A stretch of 64,000 bases of DNA from Bizionia paragorgiae (GTDB taxonomy: Bacteria; Bacteroidota; Bacteroidia; Flavobacteriales; Flavobacteriaceae). This document shows, piece by piece, positions 56,567-64,000 of this stretch (position 1 is its first letter; every line of letters starts with the position of its first letter). The stretch covers positions 1-64,000 of the forward strand of contig NZ_FNQK01000009.1 of assembly GCF_900107625.1 (NCBI RefSeq), in the 5' to 3' direction. A model generated the notes under the pieces. That model was not told the origin of the DNA. It worked only from the letters and a program-made list of their open reading frames with translations, and ran no database searches. The position numbers and the translations under genes are program-made.

Positions 56567-56621
56567 GAAATCTCTTCTTAGATAGCCTAAATAAATTTAG
56601 GTTATTTTAAAAGTACCTTAC

Positions 56622-56927
56622 TTAAACTTTAATTTCAACTTCAACTCCACTTGGTAATTCAAGTTTCATTAACGCGTCAATTGTTTTAGAAGATGACGAG
56701 TAAATATCTAATAATCTCTTGTAAGAGCTTAATTGAAATTGTTCTCTAGACTTCTTGTTTACGTGTGGTGAACGTAATACAGTGAAAATTTTCTTGTGTG
56801 TTGGTAACGGAATTGGACCTGTTACTACAGCACCTGTACTTTTTACTGTTTTTACAATCTTTTCAGCAGACTTGTCTACTAAGCTGTGATCGTAAGACTT
56901 TAATTTTATTCTGATTTTTTGACTCAT
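56622..56927 (-). CDS. rpsJ: 30S ribosomal protein S10
   Basis: S10 is a small-subunit head protein and, as NusE, an antitermination factor. The 101-residue protein has [60 protein letters not shown]. It follows fusA by 11 bp, so S10 is at the end of the str transcription unit here, with the rest of the S10 operon starting after a 230-bp interval. Confidence 0.98.
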   Translation of the reverse strand: MSQKIRIKLKSYDHSLVDKSAEKIVKTVKSTGAVVTGPIPLPTHKKIFTVLRSPHVNKKSREQFQLSSYKRLLDIYSSSSKTIDALMKLELPSGVEVEIKV

Positions 56928-56938
56928 TTTCTTAAGAT

Positions 56939-59065
56939 TTACGATTCAGTGCCTTTAGCAGCTTTGATTACTTCTTCTGATATGTTTGATGGTGTTTCAG
57001 CATAGTGTGAAAACTCCATAGTAGATGTTGCACGACCTGAAGATAATGTTCTTAATGTTGTTACATAACCAAACATTTCAGATAATGGTACTGTTGCTTT
57101 TACAGTTTTAGCACCTGCTCTATCTCCCATATCACTTACTTGACCTCTTCTTCTATTTAAATCTCCAACGATATCACCCATATTTTCTTCAGGAGTAATA
57201 ACCTCAAGTTTCATAATAGGCTCCATAATTACAGCTTTTGCTGCTTTTGCAGAGTTTTTAAATCCAAGTTTAGCCGCTAATTCGAATGATAATTGATCCG
57301 AATCCACATCGTGATAAGATCCGTCTGTTAATGTTACTTTCATAGCATCAACTTCGTAACCTGCTAATGGACCGTTAATCATAGCTGTTTTAAATCCTTT
57401 TTCAATTGAAGGGATAAATTCTTTAGGAACGTTACCACCTTTAATTGTAGACTCAAACTGTAATCCAACAGCACCTTCCTCAGCCGGTTCTAATGTAAAT
57501 ACAATGTCTGCGAATTTACCACGTCCACCAGATTGTTTCTTATAAACTTCTCTGTGTTCTGCACGTTGTGTAATAGCTTCTTTGTACTCTACTTGAGGTT
57601 GCCCTTGGTTTACTTCTACTTTAAACTCACGTCTTAAACGATCTACAATAATATCTAAGTGAAGCTCACCCATTCCTGATATAATTGTTTGACCTGAATT
57701 CTCGTCAGTTCTTGCTGTAAATGTTGGATCTTCTTCAGCTAATTTAGCTAAAGCCATACCTAATTTATCAACATCAGCCTTTGTTTTAGGCTCTACCGCG
57801 ATACCAATTACTGGATCAGGGAAGTCCATAGACTCTAATACAATTGGGTGTTTCTCATCAGACATAGTATCACCAGTCTTGATATCTTTAAACCCTACTG
57901 CTGCACCAATATCTCCTGCCTCGATAAAATCGATAGCATTTTGTTTATTAGCGTGCATTTGGTAGATACGAGAAATACGTTCTTTTTTACCTGAACGGTT
58001 GTTCAAGATGTAAGATCCTGCATCTAAACGACCAGAATACGCACGGAAGAATGCTAAACGTCCTACGAAAGGATCGGTAGCAATTTTAAATGCTAATGCA
58101 GCGAAAGGCTCCTTAACATCTGGCTTACGTCTTTCTTCTTTATCAGTATCTGGATTTGTCCCTATTACACTTTCTCTATCCATTGGAGAAGGTAAGTAAC
58201 GACAAACAGCATCTAATAAGAACTGTACACCTTTATTTTTAAATGAAGACCCACAAACCATAGGAATGATTGCCATATCCATTACAGCAGCTCTAAGCGC
58301 AGCGTGCACTTCATCTTCTGTAATAGAATCTTCATCTTCCATGAATTTTTCTAATAAATCTTCGTCATACCCAGCAACTTCCTCGATTAATAAAGCACGG
58401 TATTTACGTACTTCATCTTTCATATCTTCAGGAATATCTACAACATCAAATGTAGAACCGAAGTTATCATCATGCCATACAATTGCTCTGTTTTTTACTA
58501 AATCTACGATACCTTTAAATTCATCCTCATCACCAATGTTTAAAACGATTGGCACTGCGTTAGACTTTAACATATCTTTTACTTGCTGACAAACACCTAA
58601 AAAGTCTGATCCTTGACGGTCCATTTTATTAACGAAACCAATTCTTGGAACTTTATAGTTATCTGCTAGTCTCCAGTTAGTTTCAGATTGTGGTTCTACA
58701 CCATCTACTGCACTAAATAAGAAAACTAAACCATCAAGAACACGTAAAGAACGATTTACCTCTACAGTAAAATCTACGTGACCCGGTGTGTCAATAATAT
58801 TAAAGTGGTAATCTTGAGCCTCATCTGTAGGTACACCATTCTCTTTAGGGAATGTCCAGTCACATGTCGTTGCAGCCGAAGTAATTGTAATACCTCTTTC
58901 TGCCTCTTGTTCCATCCAGTCCATCGTAGATGATCCTTCGTGAGTTTCCCCAATTTTATGGTTTACCCCTGTATAAAAAAGAATACGCTCAGTTGTTGTT
59001 GTTTTACCAGCATCAATATGAGCCGCAATTCCGATATTTCTTGTTAATCTTAAATCTCTTGCCAT
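56939..59065 (-). CDS. fusA: Elongation factor G
   Basis: EF-G is the GTPase that drives translocation. The 708-residue protein has the G1 motif [39 protein letters not shown] and NKMDRQG, and domain IV-V regions [17 protein letters not shown] and [12 protein letters not shown]. It lies between rpsG (3 bp) and rpsJ (11 bp). No tuf gene follows. Confidence 0.98.
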   Translation of the reverse strand: MARDLRLTRNIGIAAHIDAGKTTTTERILFYTGVNHKIGETHEGSSTMDWMEQEAERGITITSAATTCDWTFPKENGVPTDEAQDYHFNIIDTPGHVDFTVEVNRSLRVLDGLVFLFSAVDGVEPQSETNWRLADNYKVPRIGFVNKMDRQGSDFLGVCQQVKDMLKSNAVPIVLNIGDEDEFKGIVDLVKNRAIVWHDDNFGSTFDVVDIPEDMKDEVRKYRALLIEEVAGYDEDLLEKFMEDEDSITEDEVHAALRAAVMDMAIIPMVCGSSFKNKGVQFLLDAVCRYLPSPMDRESVIGTNPDTDKEERRKPDVKEPFAALAFKIATDPFVGRLAFFRAYSGRLDAGSYILNNRSGKKERISRIYQMHANKQNAIDFIEAGDIGAAVGFKDIKTGDTMSDEKHPIVLESMDFPDPVIGIAVEPKTKADVDKLGMALAKLAEEDPTFTARTDENSGQTIISGMGELHLDIIVDRLRREFKVEVNQGQPQVEYKEAITQRAEHREVYKKQSGGRGKFADIVFTLEPAEEGAVGLQFESTIKGGNVPKEFIPSIEKGFKTAMINGPLAGYEVDAMKVTLTDGSYHDVDSDQLSFELAAKLGFKNSAKAAKAVIMEPIMKLEVITPEENMGDIVGDLNRRRGQVSDMGDRAGAKTVKATVPLSEMFGYVTTLRTLSSGRATSTMEFSHYAETPSNISEEVIKAAKGTES

Positions 59066-59068
59066 TTG

Positions 59069-59545
59069 TTAAAATCTAAAGTGTGAGAATGCTTTGTTTG
59101 CTTCTGCCATCTTATGAGTATCTACTCTTTTCTTAACCGCCGCTCCTTCTTCTTTAGCTGCTGCTAAAATCTCTGAAGCTAAACGCTGTGCCATCGACTT
59201 TTCGTTTCTTTTACGAGAATAGCTAATTAACCATTTCATCGCTGTTGAAACCTTACGGTCTGCTCTGATTGGGTTAGGAATTTGGAATGTAGCTCCACCA
59301 ACTCTACGACTACGTACTTCTACGTGAGGCATAACGTTAGACAAGGCATCTTTCCAAGTTTCTAAAGCTGTTTTTTCTTCGTCTGTCTTCTTTGCTTCTA
59401 CGATATCAATTGCATCGTAAAATACTTTAAAAGCTACCGATTTCTTACCATCCCACATCATCATGTTCACGAAACGTGTCACTAACTGATCGTTAAAACG
59501 TGGATCTGGTAAAAGCGGTCTCTTTTTTGCTGCTTTTTTTCTCAT
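59069..59545 (-). CDS. rpsG: 30S ribosomal protein S7
   Basis: S7 nucleates assembly of the 30S head. The 158-residue protein starts [49 protein letters not shown] and has [33 protein letters not shown]. It lies 21 bp after rpsL. Confidence 0.98.
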   Translation of the reverse strand: MRKKAAKKRPLLPDPRFNDQLVTRFVNMMMWDGKKSVAFKVFYDAIDIVEAKKTDEEKTALETWKDALSNVMPHVEVRSRRVGGATFQIPNPIRADRKVSTAMKWLISYSRKRNEKSMAQRLASEILAAAKEEGAAVKKRVDTHKMAEANKAFSHFRF

Positions 59546-59566
59546 GTCTTCTTCTTAAAGTTTTAA

Positions 59567-59941
59567 TTACTTCTTAGGGCGTTTTGCACCATACTTAGAT
59601 CTACGTTGCGTTCTTCCTTCTACACCTGCGGTGTCTAAAGCTCCACGAACAATGTGGTATCTAACTCCTGGTAAATCTTTTACCCTTCCACCTCTAACCA
59701 ATACTATCGAGTGCTCTTGTAAGTTGTGTCCTTCTCCAGGGATGTAAGCATTTACCTCTTTACCATTTGTCAACCTTACACGCGCTACTTTACGCATCGC
59801 TGAGTTTGGTTTTTTTGGCGTTGTTGTGTAAACACGCGTACATACACCTCGTCTTTGAGGACACGAATCTAAAGCAACCGATTTACTCTTCTTGGTTATT
59901 TTGGTTCTTCCTTTTCGTACTAATTGTGAAATTGTTGGCAT
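59567..59941 (-). CDS. rpsL: 30S ribosomal protein S12
   Basis: S12 controls decoding accuracy. The 124-residue protein starts [34 protein letters not shown], with the [12 protein letters not shown] loop and [15 protein letters not shown]; both lysines whose change gives streptomycin resistance are wild-type. It is the first gene of the str-S10-spc-alpha cluster, behind a promoter that matches both consensus elements. Confidence 0.98.
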   Translation of the reverse strand: MPTISQLVRKGRTKITKKSKSVALDSCPQRRGVCTRVYTTTPKKPNSAMRKVARVRLTNGKEVNAYIPGEGHNLQEHSIVLVRGGRVKDLPGVRYHIVRGALDTAGVEGRTQRRSKYGAKRPKK

Positions 59942-59986
59942 ATATTTTTATATATAATTTTACGTTACCTCTGTTTAAGAGGGGTG

Positions 59987-60017
59987 CAAATGTATGAATT
60001 TTAATTAATAATTCAAA
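59987..60017 (-). promoter_or_regulatory. Main promoter of the ribosomal protein cluster
   Basis: TTTG (60014-60017), 19 bases, TACATTTG (59987-59994) on the minus strand match both elements at ideal spacing; the -7 element ends 45 bp before the rpsL ATG. Confidence 0.8.
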
Positions 60018-60109
60018 TCTTAACTAATTAATTTTCAATAGAATTTTAAAAAAACAACATCCCAATACCATTCCGTTGGTTTTTTCCGTTAGTTTTATAC
60101 CCGTTTAAA

Positions 60110-61816
60110 ATGAATGCTTTAGTGAAATCAAATTCTTACCTCTTCCTTATCATTATCTTACTCCTCTCTTCTAAAGCGGCAGCACAAACCCTATATTTAG
60201 AAGTGATAGGAGAAACAGATTCTATAAGCAGCATTCTAAAAAACTATTCTAACGTCAAAAAACACAATGACGCCATTGCCTTAAAACAAACCCTAAACAA
60301 TTTACAAGCTTCATTATATAAGGACGGCTATATTAACCACCGCATTCTAAGAAAAACCAAAACAAACGACAGCACATGGACATACCATTTTAAATTAAAT
60401 ACAAGATTTAAACACATCACCATACATCATAAATCGCATACCCTCCCCATTAAATTACTACAACAATTCACCAAAACAATAGGTGAATCTAATTTTACCA
60501 TTCCATTTCAAAACACAGAAACGACTTTAGAAGCGCTTCAACTCGACATCGCGAACAACGGATTTCCATTCGCGACACTAAACCTAGAAAATATTTCAAC
60601 TAAAAGTGCAGACACACTTCAAGCGGATTTAAAAATCAGCCATACGAATACCCCAAGACAACTAGATGCTATTGTTATAAAAGGGTATACCAATTTTCCA
60701 AAATCTTATTTAAAACGCTACCTCAAAATAAAACCTGCCAATCATTTCAACATAAAGACCATCAAAAAAAAGCTTGAAGGCCTAAACACGATTCGATTTG
60801 CTCGTCAAATTAAAGATCCCGAAGTTTTATTTAGTCCGGATTCTACCTCCCTATATATTTACTTAGAAAAAACACCGAGTAATAGTTTTGATGGCTATTT
60901 AGGATTTAGCACCAATGAAACCAACAACAAATTAGAGTTTAATGGCTATGTTAAATTAGACCTACACAATAATTTCAATTTCGGAGAGTCTTTCAATTTA
61001 AATTACAAAAGCACAGAGAGTGAACAGAAAAACTTTGATATCACCCTAAACCTGCCCTATCTCTTTAGTACGCCATTAGGAACAGAATTACAACTTAACA
61101 TCCTAAAACAAGACTCGACATTTACCACAGTAAAGCAAAGTGCGAAACTATTTTATCAGATCGACACTACGTCACGTATCTTTTTAGGTCTCGAAAATTA
61201 TAGCTCTAACAGTTTATTAGACACCCCTGTGTTTTCGACCACCGATGATTACAAATCAAATTTCTATACTTTAAAATACACTTTTGAAAACAGAAACCCG
61301 ACCGACAAACTTTTTCCTATACAAACGTACGCCTCATTAGAAGGTGGAATTGGACAACGTACACGAGATAATCTCAGCGAGAAACAAACAAAAATCAACT
61401 TAAAAGCCTTTCACACTATAGATTTTAACAGACAAAACAGCTTTTATATACAAGCTAGCGGGGCCCTATTAAACACAAATAAACCCTTAGAGAACGAATT
61501 GTACCGTTTTGGAGGCATACAATCTATGCGTGGTTTTACCGAAGAAAGCTTATTAGCTACTGCATTTATAACAGTAAATACAGAATACCGCTACCGTTTA
61601 AGCAACACCATATACGCACACACTATAATTGATTATGCGTCATTAAATAATACTGTCACCAGTCAAAAGAATAATTTATACGGCTTTGGTATAGGCTTTG
61701 GACTCCTCACCCGGGCAGGGCTCTTAAAGTTAAACTATGCTAACGGTAAGCACGAATCTCAAAAATTTCAATTCTCAAACTCAAATATCCATCTGAGTTT
61801 ATCCTCATATTTCTAA
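60110..61816 (+). CDS. Short Omp85-family outer-membrane protein with POTRA domain
   Basis: The 568-residue protein has a signal peptide (to KAAAQ), a periplasmic region of about 240 residues with POTRA-like pieces (residues about 100-180 and 185-260, QLDAIVIKGYTNFPKSYLKRYLKIKPANHFNIKTIKKKLEGL) and a C-terminal barrel with the diagnostic RFGGIQSMRGFTEES loop motif (RGF) and terminal SSYF. It is shorter than BamA (about 800 or more residues) and closer to TamA or ShlB-type proteins in size. Substrates are unknown. It is divergent from rpsL and upstream of a SusC-like gene, with 118 bp between. Confidence 0.88.
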   Translation: MNALVKSNSYLFLIIILLLSSKAAAQTLYLEVIGETDSISSILKNYSNVKKHNDAIALKQTLNNLQASLYKDGYINHRILRKTKTNDSTWTYHFKLNTRFKHITIHHKSHTLPIKLLQQFTKTIGESNFTIPFQNTETTLEALQLDIANNGFPFATLNLENISTKSADTLQADLKISHTNTPRQLDAIVIKGYTNFPKSYLKRYLKIKPANHFNIKTIKKKLEGLNTIRFARQIKDPEVLFSPDSTSLYIYLEKTPSNSFDGYLGFSTNETNNKLEFNGYVKLDLHNNFNFGESFNLNYKSTESEQKNFDITLNLPYLFSTPLGTELQLNILKQDSTFTTVKQSAKLFYQIDTTSRIFLGLENYSSNSLLDTPVFSTTDDYKSNFYTLKYTFENRNPTDKLFPIQTYASLEGGIGQRTRDNLSEKQTKINLKAFHTIDFNRQNSFYIQASGALLNTNKPLENELYRFGGIQSMRGFTEESLLATAFITVNTEYRYRLSNTIYAHTIIDYASLNNTVTSQKNNLYGFGIGFGLLTRAGLLKLNYANGKHESQKFQFSNSNIHLSLSSYF

Positions 61817-61934
61817 TAATGCGCGAAAATAAACACCTCATTTGAAAAGTTTTTTGAAATTTTAACCAATAAATATTGTTTTATTAACTTTTTATTATGA
61901 TTTTTGGCCTAGACTAATTCAAATAAAATATAAA

Positions 61935-64000
61935 ATGAAAACAAAGTTTAGTGGAATTTTAACGCTGTTTCTAGCGTTTGTTGTGCAACTCACGTTCGCA
62001 CAAGAAAAATCAATTTCAGGAACGATTTCCGATGAAAACGGATTACCGTTGCCTGGGGTAAATATTGTTGTTAAAGGTACCAATAGCGGTACGCAATCAG
62101 ATTTCGACGGTAAGTACGCGCTATCTGCTAGCACCGGAGACGTTATTACATACTCTTTCGTAGGGTATAAAGACGTTAACAAAACTGTTGGAACATCTAA
62201 CACAATAAGCTTCTCAATGGAAGTTGATGTAGCAACTATCGACGAGGTAGTTATTACAGCAATGGGTATTAAGAGAGAAAAGAGAGAGACATCCTATGTT
62301 ACCGAGTCGGTAGATAGCGATAAGCTTTTAACTGTTCAACCACAGTCTGCTGCATCAGCTCTTGCTGGTAAAGTAGCTGGTTTACAAATTAATGTGCAGG
62401 ACAACGGTGTTAAACCAAGTACACAAATATTATTACGTGGACTTCGTTCAATTACTCAGTCTAACTCAGCATTAATAGTAATTGACGGTTCTATTTCTAC
62501 TCAAGGTGCTTTTGACCAATTAAACCCTAACGATATTGAAAGCATTAATACGTTAAAAGGTGCTACTGCAGCAGCTCTTTACGGTTCTAGAGCAGCAAAC
62601 GGTGCCCTATTAATTACAACAAAAACTGGACAAAAAGGAGACAAATTTACAATTGGTGTTAACTCTTCGTACACTATCGAGCAAGTAGCTTATATGCCAG
62701 ACTTCCAAACTCAATATGGGTCAGGATGGCAAGGTGCTTACGATCCTTATGAAAACACAAACTGGGGTCCAGCTTTTGACGGCGTAAGAAGACGTGTTGG
62801 TCCAATCTTTAATGATGGATCATACCAAAGTTTAGCTTATGCACCAATTAAAGATAACTTAAAAGATTTTTACAACACTGGTGGATCATCTAACAATACT
62901 GTTTATGTATCAGGTAGTGATGAAAAAAATAGATTTTATATGTCTTTTGGTAGATTAGAAACAGAAGGTATTGTTCCAGATGACACGTATACTAGAAACT
63001 CTTTAAGAGTAAATGCTAGTAGAAAAATGGGGAAACTTGAATTAGGTTTAACATCTAGTTATACAACTGACAAATCTGATTTAGTAGGTCAAACTATTGG
63101 ATCTCAAGATCGTCCTTTATACTGGTTTATCCTTAACACAACTGCAAACATTCCTTTAAGTCAATACAAAGATTGGAGAAATGATAAATATGCATCACCT
63201 AATGGATGGTATAATGCTTATTACCAAAACCCTTACTGGGCTATTGACACAAACAGAGATACAGACAAATCTAATCGTCTTGTAGCAAACATGAACGCTG
63301 ATTGGGAAGTAACTGAATGGTTAGATCTTACTGGTCGTATTGGTGTTAACAGTTTAAACTCAATAGGTAAAGAGTGGAGAGATGCTCAAGCTTACGCTCC
63401 AAATAGCGATTACTTAGAGACAGCTGGTCGACCAGATCCAGTTTCATCTTTTGTTGAAGACTACGAAGCACAATCACTTGAATACTCTGCTGACTTTTTA
63501 GCTCAGAGTGAATTTGAATTATCAGAAAAATTTAATTTAAAAGCTATTTTAGGTGCAACTACATTAACTCAAAAGCTTAGACAAAGTGCTTACCGTGCTA
63601 ACAACTTAAGTATACCTGGGTTTTATGATTTATCTAACACAACAGGTCAATTAGCTGGAGGATTAGTTGGTGGAGCATTTGTTAACGAAAGAGTTAAAAG
63701 AACTTATGGTCTTTTTGGAGACTTCAGTCTTGGATATGACAACTTCCTATTTGCAAGTTTCTCTGGTAGACAAGATTACACTTCTACTTTAAGCAGTGAT
63801 AACAATAGTTATTTCTACCCATCATTTGGTTTATCTTTCTTATTCTCTGATTTATTAAACTTTGATGCTTTAAACTTCGGTAAAGTTACTTATAGTAATG
63901 CTACTGTGTATAATGATTTAGGTCCTTACTCAATTAATGAAACTTACGGTCAACAAGCTGGATTCCCATATTCTTCAACTGGACTTAACGGTTTTGTTGT
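61935..64000 (+). CDS. SusC/RagA-family TonB-linked outer-membrane protein, 3' end outside window
   Basis: The frame is open from ATG 61935 to the window end (688 complete codons). It has a signal peptide (to LTFAQ), a carboxypeptidase-D-like domain (about 25-100, ISGTISDENGLPLPGVNIVVKGTNSGTQSDFDGKYAL), a TonB-box-like VVITAMGIKREKRE, and a plug with SALAGKVAGLQINVQ, ILLRGLRSI, ALIVIDG, NPNDIESINTLKGATAAALYGSRAANGALLITTK, the SusC signature. The remainder is the barrel. Such proteins import glycans or other large substrates together with a SusD lipoprotein, expected downstream outside the window. The substrate cannot be told. Confidence 0.95.
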   Translation, partial: MKTKFSGILTLFLAFVVQLTFAQEKSISGTISDENGLPLPGVNIVVKGTNSGTQSDFDGKYALSASTGDVITYSFVGYKDVNKTVGTSNTISFSMEVDVATIDEVVITAMGIKREKRETSYVTESVDSDKLLTVQPQSAASALAGKVAGLQINVQDNGVKPSTQILLRGLRSITQSNSALIVIDGSISTQGAFDQLNPNDIESINTLKGATAAALYGSRAANGALLITTKTGQKGDKFTIGVNSSYTIEQVAYMPDFQTQYGSGWQGAYDPYENTNWGPAFDGVRRRVGPIFNDGSYQSLAYAPIKDNLKDFYNTGGSSNNTVYVSGSDEKNRFYMSFGRLETEGIVPDDTYTRNSLRVNASRKMGKLELGLTSSYTTDKSDLVGQTIGSQDRPLYWFILNTTANIPLSQYKDWRNDKYASPNGWYNAYYQNPYWAIDTNRDTDKSNRLVANMNADWEVTEWLDLTGRIGVNSLNSIGKEWRDAQAYAPNSDYLETAGRPDPVSSFVEDYEAQSLEYSADFLAQSEFELSEKFNLKAILGATTLTQKLRQSAYRANNLSIPGFYDLSNTTGQLAGGLVGGAFVNERVKRTYGLFGDFSLGYDNFLFASFSGRQDYTSTLSSDNNSYFYPSFGLSFLFSDLLNFDALNFGKVTYSNATVYNDLGPYSINETYGQQAGFPYSSTGLNGFV

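Noticed and set aside
61919-62203. Minus-strand open frame of 94 codons
   Set aside because: It is antisense to the signal peptide and carboxypeptidase-D-like domain of the SusC-like gene, which is well supported.

Overview
The window is a low-GC chromosomal segment from a member of the Bacteroidota, almost certainly a marine-type Flavobacteriaceae. The evidence is the S10/spc/alpha gene content and order, a fused SecDF, DUF2911, DUF4412 and DUF6588-type proteins, SusC-like and STN-type TonB-dependent receptors, a type IX secretion (T9SS) C-terminal signal, few visible Shine-Dalgarno sequences, and many promoters with the Bacteroidota -7 element TAnnTTTG, a few of which also have TTG 18-20 bases upstream. 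The genus cannot be fixed from the sequence alone. No rRNA, tRNA, CRISPR array, insertion sequence or prophage was seen.

Layout. 1-3325 (minus): the N-terminal 949 residues of a large secreted CUB/PKD/P-domain adhesin, cut by the window edge, behind a small unknown secreted protein. 3491-5956 (plus): folE, cysS, yidD. 6139-16845 (minus): lgt with a DUF192 lipoprotein, secDF, an unknown envelope protein, a DUF4412 protein, mdh, a DUF6588-like outer-membrane protein and gyrB. 17301-20300 (minus): pirin, a small acetyltransferase and asnB. 20537-30192: DUF2911, queE, a HerA-type ATPase, a lipoprotein, YitT, cupin, hydrolase and rluF genes, then a YwaF-type protein, folD and ffh. 30356-37491: a surface locus with a repeat-rich lipoprotein divergent from an ECF sigma factor, a FecR-type anti-sigma factor, an STN-type TonB-dependent receptor and an M28 peptidase whose T9SS sorting domain lies in the -1 frame after an A9 tract. 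37488-42659 (minus): an amidinotransferase-family enzyme, gltA, eno and carA. 42746-59941 (minus): the complete str-S10-spc-alpha cluster from rpsL to rplQ, including the short rpmD and rpmJ. 60110-64000 (plus): a short Omp85-type protein and the first 688 codons of a SusC/RagA-family protein.

How it works together. Much of the window is growth machinery: translation, Sec export, SRP targeting, lipoprotein maturation, central carbon metabolism, and folate, pyrimidine and queuosine steps. The rest is envelope and surface function, fed by SecDF, SecY, Lgt, Ffh and YidD. The 32.4-37.5 kb locus looks like a complete surface-signalling unit: receptor senses, FecR relays, sigma factor transcribes, with a surface lipoprotein and a secreted peptidase as candidate outputs.

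The strongest unusual signals are the frameshifted T9SS domain of the M28 peptidase, a 230-bp regulatory-looking interval between rpsJ and rplC (promoter element, attenuator-like hairpin, two tandem palindromes), an internal promoter and leader in front of rpsD, and promoters so close to start codons that leaderless mRNAs are predicted.
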